Shown piece by piece: positions 43,365-51,249 of a DNA stretch of 64,000 nt. The notes beneath the pieces are model-generated. The model ran no database searches. It had not been told where the DNA came from and saw only the letters and a program-made list of their open reading frames with translations. The DNA is taken from contig JAHEKV010000006.1 of assembly GCA_024638165.1 (NCBI GenBank), forward strand, positions 16,700-80,699, given 5' to 3'. Positions within the stretch are counted from its first letter, which is position 1; each line of letters begins with the position of its first letter. The DNA comes from Flavobacteriaceae bacterium. GTDB lineage: Bacteria > Bacteroidota > Bacteroidia > Flavobacteriales > Flavobacteriaceae. A program made the position numbers and the translations under genes.

Positions 43365-44173
43365 TAAATGACAGATTTAAAAAGTTGGATAAGTTTTGGT
43401 TCGCTAGCTTTTGCAATTTCCATGATCTCGGGCACGTTTATGGGCTGCAAATGATCAGGGTCACATTCATCGGTAAGCACCGAAATCGCTAATACGGGAA
43501 GGTTGAGTTGGTTCGCCACAATGACTTCAGGTACTGTACTCATACCTACCGCATCAGCACCTAGAATTCTCAGCATTCGATACTCGGCACGAGTTTCGAG
43601 TTGAGGTCCTATAACGGCTGCATAAACCCCACGGTGAAGTTTTATTCCAACACTGCTTGCCTTTTCTTCTACTATTTTTGAAAGTTCTGCATCATAAGGA
43701 CAAATCATATCTACAAATCGGGGCCCGAATTCACTCACGTTCGAGAAGGCAAGTGGTGATCCCCCTTGTAGGTTGATATGGTCGTCTATAAGTAATAGAT
43801 CCCCTTTTTCATAATCAGGGTTGATGGCACCCGCGGCATTCGACACCAAAAGTTTGTTAATTCCTAGTGCGTGCATCACCCGTATCGGATACGTCAGCTC
43901 TACAAAGTCATAGCCTTCATAGAGGTGAAATCTTCCTTGCATGACAACCACCTTTTTACCCTGAAGGGTACCATACAGGAGTTTTCCTGAGTGATATTCA
44001 ACTGTGGATATGGGGAAGAAAGGGATATGGTGATAATGTGCGACCGCTTCAATAGTTATTTCATCGACAAACTGACCAAGTCCTGTACCCAAAATGATAC
44101 CGACCTCCGCATCTCCGAATCCTTTAGAACGTAAAAATGCCAGAGATTCTTTTAAAACATCTTCTGTTAACAT
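43364..44173 (-). CDS. Purine-nucleoside phosphorylase, PNP-I type
   Basis: A 269-residue trimeric-type PNP. GIILGTGLGQFVDEI is the phosphate-binding loop, VVVMQGRFHLYEGY the substrate loop, and LLVSNAAGAINPDYEKGDL the purine site (in blocks). ADAVGMSTVPEVIVANQ contains the phosphate/ribose residues. In arsenosugar clusters a PNP is thought to release adenine from the dimethylarsinoyl-adenosine intermediate. That role fits the context, though a housekeeping role in nucleoside salvage is equally possible. Its stop and the ArsM start overlap (TAATG). Confidence 0.92.
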   Translation of the reverse strand: MLTEDVLKESLAFLRSKGFGDAEVGIILGTGLGQFVDEITIEAVAHYHHIPFFPISTVEYHSGKLLYGTLQGKKVVVMQGRFHLYEGYDFVELTYPIRVMHALGINKLLVSNAAGAINPDYEKGDLLLIDDHINLQGGSPLAFSNVSEFGPRFVDMICPYDAELSKIVEEKASSVGIKLHRGVYAAVIGPQLETRAEYRMLRILGADAVGMSTVPEVIVANQLNLPVLAISVLTDECDPDHLQPINVPEIMEIAKASEPKLIQLFKSVI

Positions 44174-44221
44174 AGCCTCTAAATTACGACTATTTTGGGC
44201 GGATATTAAGCCTTCACCAAC

Positions 44222-44848
44222 CTATTTAAGTTTGCTTAAATACAGGTCTTCTAGGGTGTCAATGTCTCGCAATTGATCTAAGAGTTGAACTTTCAATGAA
44301 AGTCGTTCGGCCCTTTCTAGTGTTTGTTTTAATACTTTTTCGGTACTCCAAGAAATTTCTTCAAATAGCTCGGGCGTACTCTTATTCAAGCCAATGAGAT
44401 AATAGCCACCGTCACAACTAGGGCCTATTACTAAATCATTACTCTGGAGTGCATCGAAAGCTTTAGCGATTAATGCTGAGGTTAAATCTGGAAGATCACA
44501 GCCAATAAGGACCACCGATTGATGGTTTTTGAAGAGCTTTTCGAATGCGGTAGACATTCGCTGACCCAGATCTTCTCCTTGCTGAATTATAAATTTGGTT
44601 TTAGGATCGGTAAACAGATCTTGCTGTTGAAGAGTAGATTGCATTTTTTCTATTGAATCTTCTAAGGCGCTTGCCAAGAATAGATGTCTCGAAGAATTGA
44701 AGGGCCGGGTCTCCCCATCAGTAATGTTTAAAAGGTCAAGGTAGATCTCTAAAGCCTTTTGGTCACCTACACTGGCAGCAAGACGGGTTTTTACAAACCC
44801 TTTCTGAGGGGTTTTACAAAGGATAGCAAGTGCCTGTGTATCGGTCAT
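44222..44848 (-). CDS. TIGR04282-type (CofC-like) transferase of arsenosugar clusters
   Basis: About 208 residues of a nucleotidyltransferase-like GT-A fold. LAILCKTPQKGFVKTRLAA is the N-terminal loop with KxxxGxxKTR. VVLIGCDLPDLTSALIAKAF carries an Asp-Leu-Pro metal motif and LVIGPSCDGGYYLIGL the third motif. These are the hallmarks of the TIGR04282 family, annotated as arsenosugar biosynthesis glycosyltransferases. The ATG at 44848 is preferred to the earlier frame start at 44971. It is the first gene of the eight-gene minus-strand operon, separated from pnp by 48 bases. Confidence 0.82.
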   Translation of the reverse strand: MTDTQALAILCKTPQKGFVKTRLAASVGDQKALEIYLDLLNITDGETRPFNSSRHLFLASALEDSIEKMQSTLQQQDLFTDPKTKFIIQQGEDLGQRMSTAFEKLFKNHQSVVLIGCDLPDLTSALIAKAFDALQSNDLVIGPSCDGGYYLIGLNKSTPELFEEISWSTEKVLKQTLERAERLSLKVQLLDQLRDIDTLEDLYLSKLK

Positions 44849-44860
44849 TTTTGTTTGATT

Positions 44861-44873
44861 GGAGGGGGTGGGG
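44861..44873. promoter_or_regulatory. G-rich tract in the divergent promoter region
   Basis: GGAGGGGGTGGGG lies in the 61-base gap between the divergent arsenosugar-type operon and the GH32 gene. Such a G-rich run stands out in this AT-leaning DNA. No palindrome or direct repeat around it was found, so its role is unknown. Confidence 0.3.
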
Positions 44874-44909
44874 CGAATGAATTTGTATATTTTCAACCAA
44901 AATAGCCCA

Positions 44910-46415
44910 ATGATGAGCATTAGAAAAGTTTTTATCGCGAGTTTTGCACTACTATTAGGTGCATGTAGCACAACGACGACTATGAATTATAACGAGACTT
45001 ACCGATTACAATATCATTTTTCTCCTCAACAGAAATGGATGAATGATCCGAACGGATTAATCTTTGAAAACGGAACCTACCATTTATTCTATCAGTATTA
45101 TCCTGAGGATATCGTTTGGGGGCCTATGCACTGGGGACATGCGGTAAGTAAGGATTTGATACATTGGGAACATAAGCCTATTGCACTGTTTCCTGATGAG
45201 CATGGATATATTTTCTCAGGGAGTGCGGTCTACGATAAGGAGAACACTTCGGGCTTAGGCACGACTGAAAACCCGCCGCTCATTGCCATTTTTACCTATC
45301 ACAAAATGGAGGCTGAAAAGGCCGGTGAAATCGATTATCAGACCCAAGGAATCGCTTACAGTCTTGACCATGGTGATACTTGGACGATGTACCAAAATAA
45401 CCCAGTCATTGCGAATCCTGGGGTAAAAGACTTCAGAGACCCAAAGGTTTTGTGGCACGAATCATCTTCTTCATGGATTATGAGCCTAGTGGCTGGCGAT
45501 CACCTTCAACTCTTTCGTTCATCGAACCTGATTGATTGGGAACTTAGTTCAACTTTCGGTCAAGGAGTGGGTGCCCATGGAGGGGTTTGGGAATGTCCGG
45601 ATCTTTTCGAGCTAGAGCTCAATGGAGAGAAGCATTGGGTGCTCCTGATTAGTATCAATCCAGGAGGCCCGAATGGAGGTAGTGCCACCCAATATTTTGT
45701 TGGAGATTTTGATGGATATACTTTTTCAACCGATCAGGAAGATATTCGTTGGGTAGATCACGGGCCCGATAACTATGCCGGTGTCACTTACAATGATGTG
45801 CCCGATGATTCTAGGGTATTTATCGGATGGATGAGTAACTGGGCTTACGCTCAGGAAACCCCTACAGAAGCTTGGAGAAGCTCAATGACCTTGCCCAGAA
45901 AACTGTCTTTATTTGAGGCTACCGACGGGGTGCGTCTTCAGAGTCAAATCCTAGATTCGGCTAATAGTCTAAAATCAGAAAACCCATCTGTTGAAACGCT
46001 ATCTACAGGTCAATCAACTATTTCTTTTGAGGGTGCTAGCCAGTCTAAAATTCTTTTAGAGACAGCAGCTGAGGCATTTAGTTTTTCTTTACAAAACGAT
46101 ACCGAGCGAGTGATATTTAGCGTGAATAGAGCCGATGGTGAAATTGTAGCTGATCGCTCTAAATCAGGAAACGTTTCGTTCAGTGAAGCGTTTACCTCTG
46201 AAGAGCTCACTGCAGATATTAGTTATATCAATGATGAGTCGTTGACTTTCGAAATCTATGTAGACACTTCTTCCATCGAGCTTTTAGTTGGAGGAGGAAA
46301 AACTTTAATGACTTTGCAGGTGTTCCCTGACCAAGGTTATAATCAGATAGCCATCGATAATCCAACGAATGAAATCATCCAGTTAGAGAAGGAGCGACTC
46401 AAGGGTATCTGGTAG
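44910..46415 (+). CDS. GH32 fructan hydrolase lipoprotein (levanase/inulinase-like)
   Basis: A 501-residue secreted glycoside hydrolase. The signal peptide ends in a lipobox (LLLGACSTT). The five-blade propeller carries nucleophile Asp in WMNDPNG, the stabilising Asp in FRDPKV and acid/base Glu in WECPDLF. A beta-sandwich domain follows. It would cut fructose from sucrose, inulin or levan at the cell surface. The frame start at 44859 lacks the signal; 44910 or 44913 begin it. No susCD or fructokinase gene is adjacent, so it is an isolated enzyme. Confidence 0.93.
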   Translation: MMSIRKVFIASFALLLGACSTTTTMNYNETYRLQYHFSPQQKWMNDPNGLIFENGTYHLFYQYYPEDIVWGPMHWGHAVSKDLIHWEHKPIALFPDEHGYIFSGSAVYDKENTSGLGTTENPPLIAIFTYHKMEAEKAGEIDYQTQGIAYSLDHGDTWTMYQNNPVIANPGVKDFRDPKVLWHESSSSWIMSLVAGDHLQLFRSSNLIDWELSSTFGQGVGAHGGVWECPDLFELELNGEKHWVLLISINPGGPNGGSATQYFVGDFDGYTFSTDQEDIRWVDHGPDNYAGVTYNDVPDDSRVFIGWMSNWAYAQETPTEAWRSSMTLPRKLSLFEATDGVRLQSQILDSANSLKSENPSVETLSTGQSTISFEGASQSKILLETAAEAFSFSLQNDTERVIFSVNRADGEIVADRSKSGNVSFSEAFTSEELTADISYINDESLTFEIYVDTSSIELLVGGGKTLMTLQVFPDQGYNQIAIDNPTNEIIQLEKERLKGIW

Positions 46416-46438
46416 TTTTATGTTTAAGCTTTTATTCA

Positions 46439-46456
46439 TATCTTTAAACAAAGATA
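46439..46456. promoter_or_regulatory. Inverted repeat upstream of the Rieske gene
   Basis: TATCTTT and AAAGATA form a perfect 7-base inverted repeat around AAAC, ending 6 bases before the Rieske start codon. The left arm resembles a -7 element (TATCTTTA), so the palindrome could be an operator covering the promoter. A start-site hairpin is the alternative. Confidence 0.45.
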
Positions 46457-46462
46457 AAAGCG

Positions 46463-46996
46463 ATGAAAACAGAAAAGCACTTTAACAAACGAAGAGACTT
46501 CTTAACGAAAGCCTGTCCGACAGTGGTTTTTGCAATGTTTGGCTTGTCTTTTCTTGAAGCCTGCTCCTCAGAAGGCACCGATTCTGTGAATGTGATTGGA
46601 GGCGATGGCTCAAACAACTCAAATACTGGAGGTGATGGAAATACAAACACCTCTGGTTTCACGGTAAATGGAAACATGGTAACCGTTGACCTTAGCAGTG
46701 ATAATTTTAAAGATCTCGAAACGGTGGGTGGAAACGTAAACATCCTTAATGCTGGAGTACTTTTATTAAGAGTCTCAGATTCACAAATCTTAGCTTTTGA
46801 TAATTGTTGTCCGCACAACGGGGCTAAGAATAGTTGGACCTACAATAACGATAACACCTTTACTTGTGGAGTTCATGGAAATACGTTTAATACCGACCAA
46901 GGTGAGGAGGTAAGTTGTGGATCAAATAATACCACCGGTAAACTCGTTTCGTATACCACATCGATTAGTGATCAAACACTGACAGTTCAGAAATAG
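46463..46996 (+). CDS. Rieske 2Fe-2S lipoprotein
   Basis: A 177-residue protein. The N-terminus KRRDFLTKACPTVVF...FLEACSS resembles a twin-arginine-type (RR) signal followed by a lipobox Cys. A Gly/Asn/Ser-rich linker (residues about 40-65) leads to a Rieske fold with cluster ligands in CPHNG (CxH) and TCGVHGNTF (CxxH). It would carry a 2Fe-2S cluster outside the cytoplasmic membrane. Position before a His-rich membrane protein suggests a small electron transfer chain. It is not the Qcr Rieske of a bc1 complex, since no cytochrome genes follow. Confidence 0.88.
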   Translation: MKTEKHFNKRRDFLTKACPTVVFAMFGLSFLEACSSEGTDSVNVIGGDGSNNSNTGGDGNTNTSGFTVNGNMVTVDLSSDNFKDLETVGGNVNILNAGVLLLRVSDSQILAFDNCCPHNGAKNSWTYNNDNTFTCGVHGNTFNTDQGEEVSCGSNNTTGKLVSYTTSISDQTLTVQK

Positions 46997-47607
46997 TGAA
47001 AAGGTTACTCCTATTCCTTCTACTACTAACGGCTCAACTATCTTTTGGGCAAGAGGACCTATTTGGGTTAATCGATGCCACAGATTCTTCAGAAAATCGT
47101 TTATCCGATGATTTACTTCCTGAGCGCATGCTCTTTACGCAGAAAATACTTTGGGGTGAGAAGGGACTGATGCGAAAGACGGGTATTTCTCCACTTTCGA
47201 GAGAACAAAGAGTCAAGGAACTCCAATGGAGAAAATCCATGCTAACTGCTCACCAGGTGATCGGATACGTAACCCTCGCAGGAATGATCGCACAAGGAGT
47301 TATTGGGGGAGCACTCTACAAGGGTAATTATGATTTAAGGGATACTCACGAGGCTCTAGGGAATTTTGTGACCGCCTCCTACTTTACAGGAGCAGCATTG
47401 TCCCTATTTTCCCCTCCACCACTAATCAGTGCACGAAAAGAAGGAATCAGTGGGGCTAGAGCACATAAATGGTTAGCCACCGTTCACCTCTCTGCAATGA
47501 TTGCTACCCAATATTATAAAGAGAGAGATAAATCCCTACACCGAGCTGCGGCATATACGGCCGTCGGTGCTTTTGCAACCGCTACCCTAGTTTTAAGATT
47601 AGATTAA
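46996..47607 (+). CDS. Membrane protein with paired histidines (possible b-type cytochrome)
   Basis: A 203-residue protein with an N-terminal signal peptide (LLLLLTAQLSFGQ) and about four later transmembrane helices. Histidines sit at helix positions AHQVIGYVTLAGM, DTHEALGNF, ARAHKWLATVHLSAM and SLHRAAAYTA, resembling the heme-binding pattern of cytochrome b561-like proteins. I do not recognise a named family. The start is GTG, overlapping the Rieske stop (TAGTG). Heme b binding and electron exchange with the Rieske protein are inference. Confidence 0.7.
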   Translation: MKRLLLFLLLLTAQLSFGQEDLFGLIDATDSSENRLSDDLLPERMLFTQKILWGEKGLMRKTGISPLSREQRVKELQWRKSMLTAHQVIGYVTLAGMIAQGVIGGALYKGNYDLRDTHEALGNFVTASYFTGAALSLFSPPPLISARKEGISGARAHKWLATVHLSAMIATQYYKERDKSLHRAAAYTAVGAFATATLVLRLD

Positions 47608-48149
47608 TGATACTCAGGTCAGCCGTATTTTTCACTTTTCTTTTTCTCACTGGACCCATTTTCAGCCAAAAGCGGTTGATGTTAGATACAGAGAAATCAA
47701 GTATCGTTTATTATGCGAAACACCCCGCACATAAATGGAGTGGAGTGAATAACTCGCCAAAAGGAGTTATTGAAATCGAAAATAATACACCCAATCGTAT
47801 CGCTGTTAAAGCTAATTTGACTGATTTTGACTCTAAAAGCGCCAATAGAGATGCTAATGCTTTAAGAATTTTTAATGCTATCGAATTCCCAGAAGTTTCA
47901 TTTTATAGTGAAGATCTAAGATTAAACAAAAAGGATACCCTAAGTATTAAAGGCGAATTTGGCTTTTCGGGTTATGAAATCCCTCAATCTATTGATTTAT
48001 ACTACGCTGAAAATGAATTAGAGTATGTAATTCGAGGTGATTTTACGGTAGATCTAAGTCAGACAAATATTCGTTTACCCCGATTTTTGTTTAAGCCTAT
48101 CGAGTCTCAAATACGATGTGAAATTCGGCTTTTTTTCATTAAAAACTAG
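47607..48149 (+). CDS. YceI-like lipocalin-type secreted protein
   Basis: A 180-residue protein with a signal peptide (ending IFSQK). The mature part has the YceI strand pattern: SIVYYAKHPAHKWSGVNNSPKG, NANALRIFNAIEFPEVSFYS and KGEFGFSGYEIPQSI (in blocks). YceI proteins are periplasmic lipocalin-like carriers of long isoprenoids. Its start overlaps the previous stop (TAATG), so it belongs to the Rieske operon. Confidence 0.85.
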   Translation: MILRSAVFFTFLFLTGPIFSQKRLMLDTEKSSIVYYAKHPAHKWSGVNNSPKGVIEIENNTPNRIAVKANLTDFDSKSANRDANALRIFNAIEFPEVSFYSEDLRLNKKDTLSIKGEFGFSGYEIPQSIDLYYAENELEYVIRGDFTVDLSQTNIRLPRFLFKPIESQIRCEIRLFFIKN

Positions 48150-48232
48150 TCTGAATCATACTCTTTCTTCCTAAAAATCAGCGATTTAGTTGCTTGAATG
48201 GAAAAATATAGTAATTTTACAGTAATTAAATT

Positions 48233-48721
48233 ATGTTTATGTCTACAACAGGGTCACTTCCTCTCATCGCCGGAGATTTCTTTCTAGAACATTACCACAG
48301 GCTTTGTCAAGAGCTTAATGGAAAGCATCTCGAGGAGGTATATGCCCGATTTGCCAATAATTATTCATGGGTTACCCCTATTGAGACTGCTGCCGAAGAT
48401 TATAATGATTACCAAGCAATCATCATTAGCGATAATAATAATAAAGTGATCTGGGTAGACAGCGGGTTTACTGAGATGACAGGGTACAATGCCTATGAGA
48501 TTGTAGGTAAACAACCAACCATGCTTCACGGTCCTGGCACGAAAGACGAAGAACGTTCACAGTTTCACAAAGGTCTTTCTACCAATAAACCTTTCGCTGC
48601 CTCAATTACCAATTACCGCAAAAATGGTGAGGCATACCTATGTAAGGTTAAAATTGTACCGCTTTACAACAAAGAAAACAACCTCACCCATTATATCGCA
48701 TTCGAGCGAGAGGTGGCCTAG
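48233..48721 (+). CDS. Stand-alone PAS domain protein
   Basis: A 162-residue cytoplasmic protein with no output domain. Residues about 60-160 form a PAS domain: AIIISDNNNKVIWVDSGFTEMTGYNAYEIVGK, then HGPGTKDEERSQFHKGL and a terminal YIAFEREV strand (in blocks). The loop normally holding the flavin-binding Cys of LOV domains reads GKQPTMLHGPG, so it is not LOV-like. The ligand is unknown. It lies between two YceI genes. A start two codons later (48239) is also possible. Confidence 0.82.
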   Translation: MFMSTTGSLPLIAGDFFLEHYHRLCQELNGKHLEEVYARFANNYSWVTPIETAAEDYNDYQAIIISDNNNKVIWVDSGFTEMTGYNAYEIVGKQPTMLHGPGTKDEERSQFHKGLSTNKPFAASITNYRKNGEAYLCKVKIVPLYNKENNLTHYIAFEREVA

Positions 48722-48807
48722 TCTTTCTTAATCTAGATTAAGATTTCTTTACTTTTTAACTTACAGGGTTGAATTTTGCTTGTACCTTTAAAATAAAAAT
48801 TCAAACC

Positions 48808-49362
48808 ATGAAACGTATTTTATTCTTACTGACTGCTGTTTTTACGATCAGTCTATCTGCACAAAGTGTAAACTTAGTCTCTAGTAATCTAAAGTGGTCC
48901 GGATCTGATGTAACGGGTAAGACCCATTTCGGATCTCTTTCATTTTCTAAGGCAGACCTTCAGGTGTCTAACGGTGATATCACTGGCGGAGCTTTTGAAA
49001 TCGACATGACTACTTTAAAGGTTGAAGACTTAACTGGTGAGTGGGCTGAGAAGTTAGCGGGACATCTTAGTTCAGATGATTTCTTTTCCATCGACAAATT
49101 TGAGAAAGCCTTTTTAATTTTGACGGATGTAACAAAACTTCGTGACGGATCATTTCATGCGAAAGGCGATTTAACTATCAAAGGAATCACTCAGCCAACA
49201 GAGGTTCACTTTACTCCCAATGGCACTAACGGCTACAATGCAGCAATGACCTTTAACCGTGCGAAATTTGATGTTCGCTTTAGATCAGGTTCATTCTTCG
49301 AAAACCTAGGAGATAAGTTAATCTTAGATGATATCAAGCTTGAAGCAACCCTTGCTTTCTAA
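48808..49362 (+). CDS. YceI-like secreted protein (second copy)
   Basis: A 184-residue protein with a signal peptide (ending SLSAQS). The mature region has SSNLKWSGSDVTGKTHFGSL, DDFFSIDKFEKAFL and KGDLTIKGITQPTEVHF, the typical YceI periplasmic isoprenoid-binding fold. The frame start at 48769 lacks the signal; the ATG at 48808 begins MKRILFLLTAVFTI. It is closer to canonical YceI than the first copy (47607-48149). Confidence 0.92.
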   Translation: MKRILFLLTAVFTISLSAQSVNLVSSNLKWSGSDVTGKTHFGSLSFSKADLQVSNGDITGGAFEIDMTTLKVEDLTGEWAEKLAGHLSSDDFFSIDKFEKAFLILTDVTKLRDGSFHAKGDLTIKGITQPTEVHFTPNGTNGYNAAMTFNRAKFDVRFRSGSFFENLGDKLILDDIKLEATLAF

Positions 49363-49382
49363 GTTTTCGTTAACTTAGAGCA

Positions 49383-50771
49383 ATGAGTTTAATTGCTGAA
49401 ATAATCGATAAGCAGCGCCGGTTCTTCGAAGCCGGCGCTTCGCGTTCTATCCCTTATAGAAAAGCTGCGCTTAAAAAACTTTCGGCTGCGATTAGCAGCC
49501 ATGAGCATGAAATCCTTAGGGCTCTCGCTGACGATTTAGGAAAGTCTGCTTTTGAATCTGTGGCCACAGAAATTAGTTACGTTCAGTCTGAAATCACTCA
49601 TACTCTTAAACACCTCGGTCGTTGGAGTGCTTCTGAATCTCGTTCTGTAGGTTTAGCATCATTTCCTGCTAAAGCAAAAGTGATCAAGGACCCTTACGGA
49701 GTGACGTTACATATTGCTCCGTGGAATTACCCTTTTCAGCTCAGTCTAACTCCTTTAGTATCAGCTATTTCTGCGGGTAACACGGTCGTTTTAAAGCCTA
49801 GTGAATACTCTGAAAAGACGAGTCAGCTATTAAAAAGAATTGTAGAAGAAGTATTTGATCCTTCCCATGTATCGGTGGTATTGGGAGATGCTCAAACGAG
49901 TACCGAACTACTCAGTCATTCTTGGGATTATATTTTCTTTACGGGTAGTGTTGGAGTAGGAAAAATTGTTGCCAAAGCTGCAGCAGAACATCTTACCCCA
50001 TGTACCCTTGAATTAGGGGGTAAATCACCCTGTGTAATTGATGAAACAGCTCCCTTAGAATTAACTGCGCGCCGCATTGTTTGGGGAAAACTACTCAATG
50101 TCGGTCAAACTTGTATCGCTCCTGATTATTTGCTAGTTCACGAGGCTGTAAAGGAGCCCTTACTGAAGGCTTTGGTGACTCAGATTGAAAAGGCTTACGG
50201 TAAATCGGCAATAGAAAGTGAAGATTACGGACGACTGATTCATCCAAAACATGTGGCTCGAATGAAGCGTTTCATTAGCGAGGCAACCGTGTATTATGGT
50301 GGGGTAACCGATAAAGGCAAGTGTTATGTTTCTCCAACCCTATTGGTTGATGTTACGAGGGATACATCCGTGATGCAGGAGGAGATTTTTGGTCCGGTGT
50401 TACCGATTATCAGCTACAGCAATTCCAAAGAGATGGACCAGTGGCTGAAACATCATCCAAATCCTCTAGCTTTTTATGTTTTTTCTAAAAATAAGTCGTT
50501 TGCTGAAAAACTTTTAACTACCTATTCGTTCGGTCAGGCTGCGGTCAATGATACCATTATGATGATCGCTGAAAACAGTCTTCCTTTTGGCGGGGTAGGC
50601 AATAGCGGATACGGAAGCTACCACGGTAAATATGGTTTCGACACATTTAGTCGTGAAAAGCCGGTTTTATATCGGGCTACTTGGCTCGATTTACCCCTTC
50701 GATATGCTCCTTACAAGGGAAAGCTTAAAGCACTCAAGACCCTTTTAGGAATCAATAGTAGACTTAGTTAA
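49383..50771 (+). CDS. NAD(P)-dependent aldehyde dehydrogenase (class 3-like)
   Basis: A 462-residue enzyme that oxidises aldehydes to acids. ELGGKSPCVI carries the base Glu (about 210) and LNVGQTCIAPDY the catalytic Cys (about 244). NDTIMMIAENSLPFGGVGNSGYG marks the ALDH3-type substrate tunnel (in blocks). It is a family of fatty or aromatic aldehyde dehydrogenases. Only 20 bases separate it from the second YceI gene. Confidence 0.93.
   Translation: MSLIAEIIDKQRRFFEAGASRSIPYRKAALKKLSAAISSHEHEILRALADDLGKSAFESVATEISYVQSEITHTLKHLGRWSASESRSVGLASFPAKAKVIKDPYGVTLHIAPWNYPFQLSLTPLVSAISAGNTVVLKPSEYSEKTSQLLKRIVEEVFDPSHVSVVLGDAQTSTELLSHSWDYIFFTGSVGVGKIVAKAAAEHLTPCTLELGGKSPCVIDETAPLELTARRIVWGKLLNVGQTCIAPDYLLVHEAVKEPLLKALVTQIEKAYGKSAIESEDYGRLIHPKHVARMKRFISEATVYYGGVTDKGKCYVSPTLLVDVTRDTSVMQEEIFGPVLPIISYSNSKEMDQWLKHHPNPLAFYVFSKNKSFAEKLLTTYSFGQAAVNDTIMMIAENSLPFGGVGNSGYGSYHGKYGFDTFSREKPVLYRATWLDLPLRYAPYKGKLKALKTLLGINSRLS
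49414..49439 (+). other. GC-rich hairpin early in the aldehyde dehydrogenase coding region
   Basis: AGCGCCGG (49414-49421) pairs perfectly with CCGGCGCT (49432-49439) over a 10-base loop. It lies about 30 bases after the start codon. Its stability is unusual in this DNA and may affect translation. Confidence 0.6.
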
Positions 50772-50805
50772 CCTTAGCTTCATCTTAAAGGCCGTTTTAA
50801 ATCCT

Positions 50806-50813
50806 TAATTTTG
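50806..50813 (+). promoter_or_regulatory. Bacteroidota -7 promoter element for the DtxR-type gene
   Basis: TAATTTTG matches TAnnTTTG exactly and ends 19 bases before the ATG at 50833. Confidence 0.5.
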
Positions 50814-50832
50814 AGATTCAAAGCTGCTATCA

Positions 50833-51246
50833 ATGCCCACCATTGAGAAAGAAAATTATTTAAAGGCACTTTATCACTTCAATGAGAAGAAAGAAGGAGT
50901 CACGGTAACTGCACTTAGCAAGCGCTTTGCCGTGAGTAAGTCTACAGTGTCGAATATGCTCAAGGATTTAGTTCAGTTGGGTCTAGTTAAGACCGAAGCT
51001 TATAAACCGATTCACCTTACTGAAAAGGGACAGGAGCACGCTAAAATGATTGTGGCTAAACATCGACTTATCGAAACCTTCTTGGTAGAGAATATGGGGT
51101 TTGATCCAGACGAGGTTCATGAAATCGCAGAGGAATTAGAGCATGTGAAACATCCGGAGTTTTTTAAACGCATGCAAGAGATGATGGCCAATTTCAGTCA
51201 TGATCCTCACGGTACCCCCATACCCAAACATTCTTTTAAATCTTAA
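50833..51246 (+). CDS. DtxR/MntR-type metal-dependent transcriptional regulator
   Basis: A 137-residue regulator with a winged helix (TVTALSKRFAVSKSTVSNMLKDL, in blocks) and a metal-binding dimerisation domain (KHRLIETFLVENMGF, EIAEELEHVKH). By eye alignment to Bacillus MntR, the later ligands (His in KHRL, Glu and His in EELEH) are kept, but N-terminal ligands D8 and E11 are replaced by Asn8 and Lys11. There is no SH3-like extension. It lies 3 bases before glpD, which is an unusual partner. The metal and target are unknown. Confidence 0.82.
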   Translation: MPTIEKENYLKALYHFNEKKEGVTVTALSKRFAVSKSTVSNMLKDLVQLGLVKTEAYKPIHLTEKGQEHAKMIVAKHRLIETFLVENMGFDPDEVHEIAEELEHVKHPEFFKRMQEMMANFSHDPHGTPIPKHSFKS

Positions 51247-51249
51247 ATT

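Noticed and set aside
46463..46996. Rieske subunit of a cytochrome bc1 complex
   Set aside because: No cytochrome b or c1 gene follows; the neighbours are a short His-rich protein and YceI.
48233..48721. LOV photoreceptor
   Set aside because: The loop lacks the flavin-reactive cysteine.
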